Positions 1-8,911 of a stretch of 64,000 nucleotides of DNA are shown in pieces. Position numbers and translations under genes: made by a program. Under the pieces are notes generated by a model. That model had not been told where the DNA came from. It was given only the letters and a program-made list of their open reading frames with translations, and did not search any database. This DNA comes from Simiduia sp. 21SJ11W-1. GTDB taxonomy: Bacteria; Pseudomonadota; Gammaproteobacteria; Pseudomonadales; Cellvibrionaceae. The stretch spans positions 434,001-498,000 of the forward strand of contig NZ_CP090959.1 in the NCBI RefSeq assembly GCF_024138675.1, given 5' to 3'. Positions within the stretch are counted from its first letter, which is position 1. Each line of letters begins with the position of its first letter.

Positions 1-575
1 AACGGCTTGGATTTATCGCGCTTTTTGTCCAGCCAGTTGATGGTCACATCGGTAATCAAATCGGTGACATAACCCTCAAGCCTCTGGGTGCCGGTGGGCG
101 TGATGAAATCGGGATTAATGTATTCCCCCTGGCCCGGCAAAATCATGAAGTCGTCTACGCCCTTGGGGTTGTTGCCAAAGTGGAGCTTGCCAAACATGGC
201 GGTTTGGTAGCCTGCACGCTGCAGCAATTGCGGGAAGGTGGTTTGGCTGTCGTCGAATGGCTGCACGTTATCTACCTTGCCGTTCACATGGCTGTGCTTG
301 CCCGTGAGAATGGTTGCCCGCGAAGGCGCGCAAATGGCATTGGCCACAGTGGCCTGGGTGAAGCGCATGCCTTCAGCGGCAAGCTGGTCAATATTGGGGG
401 TATCTATCAACTGGCTGCCGTAGGCGCTGATGGCTTGATAGGCGTGATCATCAGACATCATAAATATGATGTTCGGGCGAGAATCTGGCGTGGCAGCAGG
501 CGCATCTGCAGAGGTGGTGCTGGCGGTGACAATGCTTGCTAACAGGCAGGCCACGGCCTTTGCTGCTTGCTTCAT
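1..575 (-). CDS. Sulfatase (arylsulfatase family), 3' end outside window
   Basis: Reading the minus strand from an ATG at 575-573 gives 191 codons open to the window edge. A signal peptide of about 24 residues ends near TSADA. The motif IIFMMSDDHAYQAIS carries the metal-binding Asp pair of type I sulfatases, and CAPSR (about residues 82-86) is the formylglycine site, with Cys as the residue to be converted. GKLHFG takes the place of the usual GKWHLG. The enzyme would remove sulfate esters from glycans in the periplasm or outside. It diverges from the GH74-like gene at 807, with a phased-repeat operator between them. Family membership is clear from the motifs; substrate and S1 subfamily cannot be told from this fragment. 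Confidence 0.93.
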   Translation of the reverse strand, partial: MKQAAKAVACLLASIVTASTTSADAPAATPDSRPNIIFMMSDDHAYQAISAYGSQLIDTPNIDQLAAEGMRFTQATVANAICAPSRATILTGKHSHVNGKVDNVQPFDDSQTTFPQLLQRAGYQTAMFGKLHFGNNPKGVDDFMILPGQGEYINPDFITPTGTQRLEGYVTDLITDVTINWLDKKRDKSKP

Positions 576-662
576 GGTTGGCTCCTTGGCGTTTATTTTT
601 CTGACCATGAGCGCACCAAAGTGGTGCAATCATGTGACGCAGTGCCCGAATCGGCGCATTTA

Positions 663-709
663 TGATTGTGTGTGATTGTATATTGATCTAAAGTGATTGG
701 TAAGGATTG
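663..709 (+). promoter_or_regulatory. Putative operator: five phased TGATT-type repeats
   Basis: TGATTG occurs at 663, 673 and 694, TGATC at 684 and GGATTG at 704, so the spacing is 10, 11, 10 and 10 bp in one orientation. The array lies between the divergent sulfatase (start 575) and GH74-like gene (start 807). Similar arrays occur at eight other control regions in this window. That a DeoR-type protein binds here is inference. Confidence 0.6.
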
Positions 710-806
710 ATAATGGTATTTTGCCTGTTGTTCTTCGCTCCTGACTTGCTGGCGGCTTTCATAGGCTGTGTGGCCGCTCAATACAATAAAGATAAAGAGA
801 GCAGTT

Positions 807-3800
807 ATGTTAAAACACCTCATAGGCGGGCTAGCGCTGCTAGGCCTGCAATCTGCAATGGCAGCCACGGTTTGGCAGCCACTTAACCCCGGTGCCGGGG
901 GCCAGGTACAGGATGTGGTGGCAGACCCTAACCAGGCCAACGTTGTGTACATGGCCTCTGATATGGAAGGGGTTTATAAAAGCACCAACAATGGCGAAAG
1001 CTGGCAAATCACCGGCAACCTGGTAAACAACCGGGTATTTGCCGTGGCGGTAGCGCCCGGTAATTCCAGCAAAGTATTGGTGGGCACCCTTTACGGGCTG
1101 CACATTTCCACCAACGGCAGTAACAGCTATACGCTGGTGCCGGAAACCGAAAACAAATCCATCGCCAGCATTGCCTTCAAGCCTGGCAATGCCAATCACA
1201 TTATTGCTGCACCCGGCTGGCGCGATGACGACGATTTCATCGGTAAATTTGGGGAAACCGCCACCGGCCCGGGCCAGGTATTTGTGTCGCAAAACGGCGG
1301 CAGCAGCTGGCAAACGGTCACCTTCGACAGCAACAACAGCACCGATCGCAACGTCTACTCGGTGGAGTTTGATAAAACCAACCCCAGTACCGTGTACCTG
1401 GGCTCCAATAAGGGTGTTTACAAAAGCACCAACGGCGGCCTGAACTGGCAGCGCATTGCCGGCCCCAATGATGGCAGCCGCCCCTGGAACAAGGGCATTG
1501 CCTTAAGCCCTAATGGCAAGGTGCTCTACGCCACCTTTGCCGAGGCCAAGGCCGACTTGCGCTACAACACCAATTTCCTGGTGTACGCCACCCGCACCAA
1601 CGGCATTAACTGGCAGCAGGTTACCGGTGGCGGGCTGGAAGGCAATCGCCGCTATTGGTACCCAGAGGTAGACCCACGTTCAACGGGCAACAGCCACAAG
1701 CTGCTCTTGGGTGCGGTGAAAGACCGCTTTGGTTTGTTCGAGGGCACCTTCAACTGGGACAACAACGGCAACCTCACCAGCTACTACTGGGAAAAAATCT
1801 GGGACAGCTACGACGGCAGCTGGGACATAGGTTGGGATTACGCAACGCCCCCCAATGCCCGTTTTGCCCACTACACACCCGCCACCGGCGGCTGGGCACG
1901 GGGCGTGTGGTCTACCACCAACCAGACCATGTACTACGCCAGCCACAACAGCGGCAACAACAGCTACAGTTGGGCCAACAAGTATTCAACCCCCACCAGC
2001 CAAACCGTTAACTGGTACGGAACTGATTGGCCCACCTACAAGGGCAAAGGCACCGAGAGTACCTACACCTACGATGTGGCCGTGCATGACAACTACGTAA
2101 TTCAAGGCCAGGCCGATAACGGCTTGATGGAAAGCTGGGACGGCGGTGTGTCCTGGTCGAACATGCAGCACCGGCGCGGTGGTGGCTTTAATTTGTCAGA
2201 CGTACAGGCAGTGGACATTGCCGATGCCTGGGGCGTGCCCACGGTGGTGGCGCAGGCCACCTCCGGTTACGGTGGCGCGGCACACAACGGCCGCTTATGG
2301 GCCAAACGGTTGAACACCCATAGCCCCTCTGATCAATGGGTTGAACTTGCCGGTGGCCCCAACGCCAAAGCGGGCTTACCCAAGGGAGTGCTCCGCGATG
2401 TGGCGGTATCACCTGCCAACCCCGCCAAGGTGTTTATGTTCAGCTCGAACTACGGCCTGTACATGTACGAAGACATTGGCCTTGCGCTGGATTACCACGA
2501 TCGCGGCCAAACGCTGCCGGTAACGCTGGTATACGAAGGTTTGGATAACAGCACCGAAGCCCGCATGGCGCGCAAGATTGCCCCGCACCCCACCAATGAA
2601 AAGGTGGTGTTTTTAAGCTCTACCGGCGGTGTGCAAGGTGTATGGCGCGGCGAGCAGCAAAGCAACGGCAGCTGGAACTTCGCCCGGGTTTTGGAGAGTT
2701 CTGGTTGGGATGCGGAAGTAGAAGCCTGGGCCCATAACGGCACCGTGTACCTCATGAGCTTTGCCAAGGGCGGCGGCCCGGATCTTGCCGATGGCAACAA
2801 CTGGCAGATATTGCTCTCTACCGATGAAGGCCAAAGCTGGCAGAAAATTTTCACCCCGGCCAACGCCAAGAGCGTGCGCCCAACCAGTAATCTGGTGTGG
2901 TGGAACGCCGTGGGCGATCGCTTCAAATTTACCGGTAAAGGCGGCTCGGCCGGTGCCGGCAACAAGATTGTGATGAGCTATTACGATCACGACTACCAGC
3001 TGGGTTATGGCGTGTTCCTGGGCACTATCCAGAGCAATGGCCAGGTGAACTGGCAAGACATCACCGACGACCTGCACTTCTCCGGCATGACCAGCTCGCG
3101 CTTTATTAAAGATGCAGGCCAAATGTACCTTTACTCCACTACACCCGGTGCCGGTTTATGGCGCAGGGCTATCAGTGGTATGAGTATGGATCCGGCGCCC
3201 TCCGGCGCACCTGCCAAGCCCACAAACCTCAATGGCCAGTTGCAGTCGTCCACCAACTCTGCGGCCCTTAGTTGGAGTGACGCTTCAAATAACGAAACCG
3301 GCTTTCGCATTGAGCGCTCGGCCAATGGCGGGGCCTACAAGGTAGTGGGGCAGGTGGGGCGCAACGCCACAAGCTTTACCGATGCCAATCTGGCCGGCGA
3401 TACCCAATACACTTACCGCGTTTATGCATTCAATAGCGCGGGCAAGTCTGCCAACTCCAATACCAAAACCCTTACCAGCGGCGACCCGGTAGACCCGCCC
3501 GTTGCCTGTGAGCCTGTAAACCTGACGCCCGATGGTAACTTCACCGGCGGCCAGGGCGCCTGGACTGTGTACGCCAATACCAGTGCCGGTGCATCGGCCA
3601 CGGGCAGCGTGGGCGTAGAGGGTGGATTTGGCAACGGCAACTCGTTGAAGGTAAACATCGGCGCGGCCTTTAGCACTAACGACGTGCAGGTTCAGCGCAG
3701 CTTCGGCAAGCTTGAGCCAGGCAACACCTACATGCTGAACTTCAACGCCAAGGCGGCCAGCAACCGCACCATGGAAGTGAAAATTCATCAGGCCCAAAGC

Positions 3801-5096
3801 CCTTGGGCCAACATCAAAACGCCCGATGAAATCCAGCTCACCACACAAGATCAATCCTTCACGCTGTTTTATGAGCCGGGTGTGGATTTCGGCAACCTGA
3901 AGCTGGGCTTTTTCCTGGGCAACAGCACCACCGATGTGTGGCTGGATGAAGTGAGCCTGCAACGCTACTGCGATACCGTAGTGCAACTGCCAGCCCCGGC
4001 TTCGGTGACGGCCAGTGCAGTGTCTGCAAGTTCCGCCAGCGTTAGTTGGAGCGCGGTGACCGATGCCGCAGGCTACCAGGTGCAATACCGCCCAGTGGGC
4101 GGCAACTGGGCCACGGCCGAGGCCAACACCCCCGCCACCAGCGCGTCAGTTACCGGTTTAGCCACCGGCGACTACGAGTTCCGCGTGCGGGCGCTGGCCT
4201 CTGTGGGCCAATCTTCCGAGTACCAGTTATCAAACGTGATAACACTCGAAGAAACCGGCGGCCCCTGGGGAGCGCCCGGGTGGATTGCAGTGTCGGTTAG
4301 CTCAGATACCTCAGTGAACGTGCAGTGGGCATCGGTTGAAAGCGCGGTTTCCTACGACGTGCAGCAGCAACTCTCTACCGAAACCACCTGGCGCAAGGCC
4401 GAATACGGTGTTGCGGGTACGTCTGCCTCGGTTACCGGCCTGGATGCCGGCGCAACTTACAAGTTCCGCGTAAAAGCGCGCAATGCCAGCGGCCAGGCCA
4501 CATCCTGGACCACCAGCAGCCAGGTGAACCTCTCTGGTAGCCAGCCTCTGGCCGCGCCCGCCAATGCCGATGCCCTGGCGGTAAGCCATAACCGGGTGGA
4601 TGTGAGCTGGAGTGCCGTAACCGATGCCGACAGCTACAGCCTCCAGCGCAGTGTGGATGGGGGTGCCTGGGCGGGCCTCACTTCCGGTGTTACGGCCACC
4701 AGCTACAGCGACACCAGCGTCAACCCCGATACCCTGTATGACTACCGCATTGCCGCGGTAAACAGCAGCGAGCAATCGGGCTGGACGGAAACCGGCGCCG
4801 TGGCCACACCCTCGGCGCCCAGCGGAAGCTTCGGTGCCCCTACGGGCGTGAGCGCCAGTAAATCGGGCAGCACCAGTGTGACCGTGAGCTGGAACCCCGT
4901 GGTGGACGCCGTCACCTACGACATCCAGAAGTTCAAAGCCGGCGATGCCTGGCGCAAGGCCGAGTACGATGTCACCGGCACCAGCGCCACCATCACCGGG
5001 CTGGATGCCGGCGCCACTTACACCTTCCGGGTAAAAGCGCGCAACGCCTCGGGTTCTGCCAGCGGCTGGACAGAATCCAATAACGTGGGCCTCTAA
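807..5096 (+). CDS. Secreted GH74-like beta-propeller protein with fibronectin III and CBM-like modules
   Basis: Predicted 1429 residues. The ATG at 807 is preferred over an in-frame ATG at 768 because it places a signal peptide (MLKHLIGGLALLGLQSAMAA) at the N terminus and has GAGAG just upstream. Residues about 21-790 hold repeated Asp-box-like motifs (STNNGESW, SQNGGSSW, STNGGLNW, SWDGGVSW, STDEGQSW), as in GH74 xyloglucanases and other BNR/sortilin-type propellers. A fibronectin III module follows (about 800-890), then a CBM4/9-like module (about 903-1055), then four fibronectin III modules to the end. The product is probably exported and binds or cleaves a polysaccharide. Paralogues lie at 21093 and 58565. 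The fold assignment is good; xyloglucan activity is not shown, and another glycan is likely given the mannose/rhamnose setting. Confidence 0.85.
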   Translation: MLKHLIGGLALLGLQSAMAATVWQPLNPGAGGQVQDVVADPNQANVVYMASDMEGVYKSTNNGESWQITGNLVNNRVFAVAVAPGNSSKVLVGTLYGLHISTNGSNSYTLVPETENKSIASIAFKPGNANHIIAAPGWRDDDDFIGKFGETATGPGQVFVSQNGGSSWQTVTFDSNNSTDRNVYSVEFDKTNPSTVYLGSNKGVYKSTNGGLNWQRIAGPNDGSRPWNKGIALSPNGKVLYATFAEAKADLRYNTNFLVYATRTNGINWQQVTGGGLEGNRRYWYPEVDPRSTGNSHKLLLGAVKDRFGLFEGTFNWDNNGNLTSYYWEKIWDSYDGSWDIGWDYATPPNARFAHYTPATGGWARGVWSTTNQTMYYASHNSGNNSYSWANKYSTPTSQTVNWYGTDWPTYKGKGTESTYTYDVAVHDNYVIQGQADNGLMESWDGGVSWSNMQHRRGGGFNLSDVQAVDIADAWGVPTVVAQATSGYGGAAHNGRLWAKRLNTHSPSDQWVELAGGPNAKAGLPKGVLRDVAVSPANPAKVFMFSSNYGLYMYEDIGLALDYHDRGQTLPVTLVYEGLDNSTEARMARKIAPHPTNEKVVFLSSTGGVQGVWRGEQQSNGSWNFARVLESSGWDAEVEAWAHNGTVYLMSFAKGGGPDLADGNNWQILLSTDEGQSWQKIFTPANAKSVRPTSNLVWWNAVGDRFKFTGKGGSAGAGNKIVMSYYDHDYQLGYGVFLGTIQSNGQVNWQDITDDLHFSGMTSSRFIKDAGQMYLYSTTPGAGLWRRAISGMSMDPAPSGAPAKPTNLNGQLQSSTNSAALSWSDASNNETGFRIERSANGGAYKVVGQVGRNATSFTDANLAGDTQYTYRVYAFNSAGKSANSNTKTLTSGDPVDPPVACEPVNLTPDGNFTGGQGAWTVYANTSAGASATGSVGVEGGFGNGNSLKVNIGAAFSTNDVQVQRSFGKLEPGNTYMLNFNAKAASNRTMEVKIHQAQSPWANIKTPDEIQLTTQDQSFTLFYEPGVDFGNLKLGFFLGNSTTDVWLDEVSLQRYCDTVVQLPAPASVTASAVSASSASVSWSAVTDAAGYQVQYRPVGGNWATAEANTPATSASVTGLATGDYEFRVRALASVGQSSEYQLSNVITLEETGGPWGAPGWIAVSVSSDTSVNVQWASVESAVSYDVQQQLSTETTWRKAEYGVAGTSASVTGLDAGATYKFRVKARNASGQATSWTTSSQVNLSGSQPLAAPANADALAVSHNRVDVSWSAVTDADSYSLQRSVDGGAWAGLTSGVTATSYSDTSVNPDTLYDYRIAAVNSSEQSGWTETGAVATPSAPSGSFGAPTGVSASKSGSTSVTVSWNPVVDAVTYDIQKFKAGDAWRKAEYDVTGTSATITGLDAGATYTFRVKARNASGSASGWTESNNVGL

Positions 5097-5137
5097 CATT
5101 GGTTGGTAAATTGTAAGTAAGTGCTTCTTCTCTCCGT

Positions 5138-5190
5138 CCGGGGCGTGCGTAAACCCCGGAGCCTGCCCCGCCACTGGCGGGGCTTTTTTT
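5138..5190 (+). terminator. Rho-independent terminator after the GH74-like gene
   Basis: The arms GCCCCGCC (5165-5172) and GGCGGGGC (5176-5183) enclose a 3-nt loop and are followed by seven T. A second hairpin without a T run (CCGGGG at 5138, CCCCGG at 5154) lies just upstream. Confidence 0.85.
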
Positions 5191-5255
5191 GTGCTGTGTG
5201 ATCAGGTCTCGGGCCTTGTTGATCGTTGACCGGAGTTGACTAATGGGTAACCCTA

Positions 5256-5702
5256 GTGATTCTTGATTGGGGAATTCAAACCGTGGCATTTATCCTCGAA
5301 AAAATAACCGAAGACATCAAACAATCAATAGTGTCGGACGCGGCCTCTGACGCAAATCTGCAGTCTCTGATGCAGTATGCCGCGAAAGAAAACCACCTTA
5401 CAAAATCGCGAGCAATAGATTATGAAACAGGATGCTACCTGATGATGTGCCCAACTATTGTCCGAGACGATCGCTGCGACATTGGCTATTTATTTTATTG
5501 CATCGGCACTTGGTATGAGTTTTATCTGAACACCCCGTTTTCAGTCGATGCCCGATTTCGCAAAGAGGTGAACCTTACCGGTGAGGACTTTGAGGCCCTT
5601 ACCCGTCGTATAAAAAATGCGTTCTCAGTGCATGGCTACTTTGGACTAGAAGATGACCGTGAACAGGCTGTAGTTCTTAATTTCCAAGAGGAAAATAATT
5701 GA
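5256..5702 (+). CDS. Hypothetical cytosolic protein, unknown family
   Basis: An open frame of 148 codons starting at GTG 5256; a second GTG at 5283 is an equally possible start. The product is acidic, has no signal peptide or membrane segment, and mixes helical stretches with aromatic-rich ones (for example YLFYCIGTWYEFYLNT). I do not recognise a domain. It follows a terminator on the same strand and is followed directly by MITE-like repeats that begin two bases after its stop, so it stands alone. Its codon use resembles an ordinary gene, but I cannot assign a role. Confidence 0.6.
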   Translation: MILDWGIQTVAFILEKITEDIKQSIVSDAASDANLQSLMQYAAKENHLTKSRAIDYETGCYLMMCPTIVRDDRCDIGYLFYCIGTWYEFYLNTPFSVDARFRKEVNLTGEDFEALTRRIKNAFSVHGYFGLEDDREQAVVLNFQEENN

Positions 5703-5717
5703 GCATCAATAGGGTGT

Positions 5718-5737
5718 ATCAATAGGGTCAGAGTCAT
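5718..5737 (+). repeat. Extra copy of the MITE terminal repeat
   Basis: The 20-bp end sequence ATCAATAGGGTCAGAGTCAT occurs here, 31 bp before the identical end of the first MITE, making a short tandem duplication. A partial copy (ATCAATAGGGT) is at 5704. Confidence 0.8.
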
Positions 5738-5748
5738 TTGATTTCTGT

Positions 5749-5935
5749 ATCAATAGGGTCAGAGTCATTTGATTTCTGTGATGCCACCAATAAAGCTCGG
5801 GCTCCGGGGGTAATCGATTGAAGACGCATATCGAAGCCAGGGCCGGGCGCAGAGCCGTTCTTGCCCGCAGAGGTGGCGTCAGTAAATCGGCCGCGTGCAG
5901 AAATGGGTAGGATCAATGACTCTGACCCTATTGAT
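5749..5935. mobile_element. MITE-like element, copy 1
   Basis: A 187-bp element with perfect 20-bp terminal inverted repeats (ATCAATAGGGTCAGAGTCAT at 5749-5768, its reverse complement at 5916-5935). It has no transposase; the short reverse reading frame inside shows no known motif. Sequences with this GGGTCAGAGTCAT end are familiar from small dispersed elements in gammaproteobacteria, which is recollection and not a search result. Confidence 0.7.
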
Positions 5936-6147
5936 TTTGATTCCTATTGATTTGACCCGCTCCCGATTATCCGCTCATGCGTTGATCAGACTGCTCAAGC
6001 GTTGGTTAAAAATTCACCGAAAACCGAAGTTTTCACTGCAAAATTGTTCGATTTTAGAAAAACCGAAGAGAATTTGGTGTGTTTTATGGTCGGGTGATCG
6101 ATTATAAGTGTCTGTTATTTATATGTTTTTGTTGTTATTGGTACTCT

Positions 6148-6334
6148 ATCAATAGGGTCAGAGTCATTTGATTTCTGTGATGCCACCAATAAAGCTCGGG
6201 CTCCGGGGGTAATCGATTGAAGACGCATATCGAAGCCAGGGCCGGGCGCAGAGCCGTTCTTGCCCGCAGAGGTGGCGTCAGTAAATCGGCCGCGTGCAGA
6301 AATGGGTAGGATCAATGACTCTGACCCTATTGAT
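6148..6334. mobile_element. MITE-like element, copy 2
   Basis: Same length (187 bp) and essentially the same sequence as copy 1, with ends at 6148-6167 and 6315-6334. One extra right-end copy follows at 6337-6356. It belongs to a larger tandem duplication (see the repeat entry). Confidence 0.7.
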
Positions 6335-6680
6335 TCATGACTCTGACCCTATTGATTCCTATTGATTTGACCCGCTCCCGATTATCCGCTCATGCGTTGA
6401 TCAGACTGCTCAAGCGTCGGTTAAAAATTCACCGAAAACCGAAGTTTTCACTGCAAAATCGTTCGATTTTAGAAAATCAGAAGAGAATTTGGTGTGTTTT
6501 ATGGTCGGGTGATCGATTATAAGTGTCTGTTATTTATATGTTTTTGTTGTTATTGGTGCTCAGTGTACTCAACTTTAATCAAAACTGAGAAATAGTTTCT
6601 TCGGATTCGTAAATGCAAAGTTTTTAGAGCAATTGCACCGATATAGTGACCCCAAACGATAACCATAATTGGGCAATGAT

Positions 6681-7937
6681 ATGTCGGTACCTCCTAGCAG
6701 TGCGGCCAGTGCGGCCGGCCTTGCATCAACGGATGCAAATTCCTCCAACTCCTACGTATTCCCGCTGTTGGTGATGACCAGCCTGTTTTTCATCTGGGGC
6801 TTTATTACCAGCCTGAACGACATTCTGATTCCGCACCTGAAAAGTGCCTTCGACCTCACCTACGTGCAGGCCATGCTGATCCAGTTCACCTTTTTTGGCG
6901 CCTACTTTTTGGTATCCATACCCGCCGGTGCGCTCATTCGCCGCATCGGCTACCAGAACGGGGTTTCGGTGGGGCTGGGTGTGGCTGCGCTCGGCTGCAT
7001 CCTGTTTTACCCGGCGGCGGCCATTCAGCAGTATTGGCTGTTTCTGGCGGCGCTGTTTGTGATGGCCTCGGGCATCACCCTGCTGCAGGTCTCGGCCAAC
7101 CCGTACGTGGCGGTGCTGGGCAACCCCGATACCGCCTCCAGCCGGCTGAATTTCTCACAGGCGATCAACTCTGTAGGCCACACCGTTGGCCCTTTGTTTG
7201 GTGCGCTGTTGATCATGACCGGCGATCACACCCAGGTGGCCGAAACCGCCAACCCCGAAGCCGTACAAATTCCCTATTTGATGATTGCAGGCTTTCTGCT
7301 GTTGGTTGCTGCCATTTTCAAATTCCTGAAGTTGCCCTCCATTGAAGGCGATGCCATGGCGCTTGGCGCCAGTGGTCAAACCAGCGCCTGGCAGTACCCG
7401 CACCTGGTGTTGGGTGCAGTGGCCATTTTTCTGTATGTGGGCGCAGAAGTATCCATTGGCAGCTTCATCATCAACTTTATTTCGCTGCCTGAAATCGGCC
7501 AGATAGACGAGCGCACCGCCGCCCAATACCTCACCTTTTATTGGGGTGGCGCCATGGTTGGCCGTTTCATCGGCTCGGCCGCGTTGCAATTTATCAAGCC
7601 GACGAGTGCACTGTTTTTTAACGCCGTTGTTGCCGGTGCGCTGCTGATGCTGGTGGTGGCTGTTGATGGCGCGCTGGCCATGTGGGCGGTACTGGCCATT
7701 GGCCTGTTTAACTCCATTATGTTCCCCACCATTTTCACGCTGGGTATTCGCGGCCTGGGTTCGCTCACAAGCCAGGGCTCGGGCATTTTGTGCCTGGCCA
7801 TTGTGGGTGGTGCCGTGGTGCCTATGGCGCAGGGTTTTGTGGCCGATGGCGTGTCTTTGTCTGCAAGCTTTGCCGTGCCCTTGCTGTGCTATGCCTTCAT
7901 CGCCTGGTATGCGCTGGTGGGTGCGAAAAAGCACTGA
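6681..7937 (+). CDS. FucP-like MFS sugar permease, probably for mannose
   Basis: 418 residues from ATG 6681; an in-frame TTG at 6669 would add four residues. The family signature is clear: FFIWGFITSLNDILIPHLK in helix 1, then the RRIGYQNG loop and SRLNFSQAINSVG, as in fucose/glucose/galactose:H+ symporters. About 12 hydrophobic segments are visible. It heads a tight operon with fructokinase (10-bp gap), an AGE-family isomerase and alpha-mannosidases, so mannose or short mannosides are the likely cargo (inference). A homologue lies at 45198. No phased TGATT operator was found upstream, in contrast to the rhamnose-side genes. Confidence 0.9.
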   Translation: MSVPPSSAASAAGLASTDANSSNSYVFPLLVMTSLFFIWGFITSLNDILIPHLKSAFDLTYVQAMLIQFTFFGAYFLVSIPAGALIRRIGYQNGVSVGLGVAALGCILFYPAAAIQQYWLFLAALFVMASGITLLQVSANPYVAVLGNPDTASSRLNFSQAINSVGHTVGPLFGALLIMTGDHTQVAETANPEAVQIPYLMIAGFLLLVAAIFKFLKLPSIEGDAMALGASGQTSAWQYPHLVLGAVAIFLYVGAEVSIGSFIINFISLPEIGQIDERTAAQYLTFYWGGAMVGRFIGSAALQFIKPTSALFFNAVVAGALLMLVVAVDGALAMWAVLAIGLFNSIMFPTIFTLGIRGLGSLTSQGSGILCLAIVGGAVVPMAQGFVADGVSLSASFAVPLLCYAFIAWYALVGAKKH

Positions 7938-7947
7938 GGGTAAATAC

Positions 7948-8910
7948 ATGGCTAAAAATATTATTTGCTTCGGCGAGGCGCTAATCGATTTTCTGAACGT
8001 AGGCAGCCAAGATTTACAGGGCGTGCCTATCAACCGGTTCGATCAATACCCGGGTGGGGCGCCTGCCAATGTGGCGGTGGCGCTGGCCAAGCTGGGTGCA
8101 CCGGTGCAGTTTTTGGGGCAGGTGGGGCAAGATGCCTTCGGCAACTTTCTGATTGATTGCCTGAACACCTACGGGGTAGATACCCGCCTTACCTTGCAAC
8201 ACCCCAGTGCCCCCACGGCACTGGCGTTTGTGTTTTTGGATGCATCCGGCGATCGCAGCTTCTCTTTCTATCGCGATGCCAGTGCCGACCTGCTGCTGAC
8301 ACCGGCACAGTGCCCGGCAACTCTCTTTGAAGGTTGTGGCATTTTTCACTTTTGCTCTAACACCTTGACCGATGAATCCATCACCAAAACCACAGAGGCG
8401 GCGCTGGCCAATGCCCGTGCCCAGGGCGCGGTGGTGAGCTTTGATGTGAATTTGCGCCACAACCTGTGGGCCAAAGGCGCCGCAGATATTGCGCGCGTGA
8501 ATCGCTTGGTACACGCGGCAGAGGTGGTGAAATTCTCCCGCGATGAGTTGGATTATCTGGCCGGCAGTGGCAATGCCAGCAGTTACTTGCAGGCGTGTTT
8601 TGCAGCCGGTGTAAAGCTCGTGTTGGTTACAGATGGCGGCCAGCCCGTGCATGCCTATACCGCGCAGTTTGATGTGGTGGCCGGCATTCCTGATGTTGAC
8701 GTGGTGGATACCACCGCCGGCGGCGATGGCTTCACCGGTGGCATGTTGTGCGCCGTCAATGCGCTGGGTTTAAGCGCATTAACTGCAGATGCGGACCTTC
8801 TTACGCGGGCGGTGGGATTTGCTGTTTCCTGCGGTGCTGTGGCGGTATCACGTCCGGGCGCTTTTCCTGCATTGCCCACGCTTGATGATGTAAAACCTTT
8901 CTGGAACTGA
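7948..8910 (+). CDS. PfkB-family fructokinase
   Basis: 320 residues from ATG 7948 (MAKNIICFGEALIDF), 10 bp after the permease stop. The first PfkB signature is the run GGAPANVAVALAKLGAPVQF with the following GQVGQDAFG; the second, near the C terminus, reads DTTAGGDGFTGG. The catalytic Asp is retained but the anion-hole GAGD is AGGD, a shifted variant. The enzyme would phosphorylate fructose to fructose-6-phosphate in the cytosol. Next to a mannose isomerase/epimerase it completes the route mannose to fructose to fructose-6-phosphate. The stop is followed one base later by the next gene, indicating translational coupling. Confidence 0.9.
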   Translation: MAKNIICFGEALIDFLNVGSQDLQGVPINRFDQYPGGAPANVAVALAKLGAPVQFLGQVGQDAFGNFLIDCLNTYGVDTRLTLQHPSAPTALAFVFLDASGDRSFSFYRDASADLLLTPAQCPATLFEGCGIFHFCSNTLTDESITKTTEAALANARAQGAVVSFDVNLRHNLWAKGAADIARVNRLVHAAEVVKFSRDELDYLAGSGNASSYLQACFAAGVKLVLVTDGGQPVHAYTAQFDVVAGIPDVDVVDTTAGGDGFTGGMLCAVNALGLSALTADADLLTRAVGFAVSCGAVAVSRPGAFPALPTLDDVKPFWN

Positions 8911-8911
8911 T

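Larger units (their letters stand above)
5748..6561 (+). repeat. Tandem duplication of ~400 bp containing the MITE and its flank
   Basis: Unit 1 spans 5748-6146 and unit 2 spans 6147-6561. Beyond the MITE, both units carry the same ~200-bp flank, starting near CCTATTGATTTGACCCGCTC and ending in GTTGTTATTGGT, with few substitutions (for example GCGTTGG against GCGTCGG). Unit 2 is longer by one extra MITE end. This explains the ~1-kb gap before the permease at 6681; no gene is seen in it. Confidence 0.85.

Noticed and set aside
3285-4085. Long reverse frames inside the GH74-like gene (also 4311-5174)
   Set aside because: High-GC shadow frames opposite a gene with clear domains; no ribosome site or family signal.
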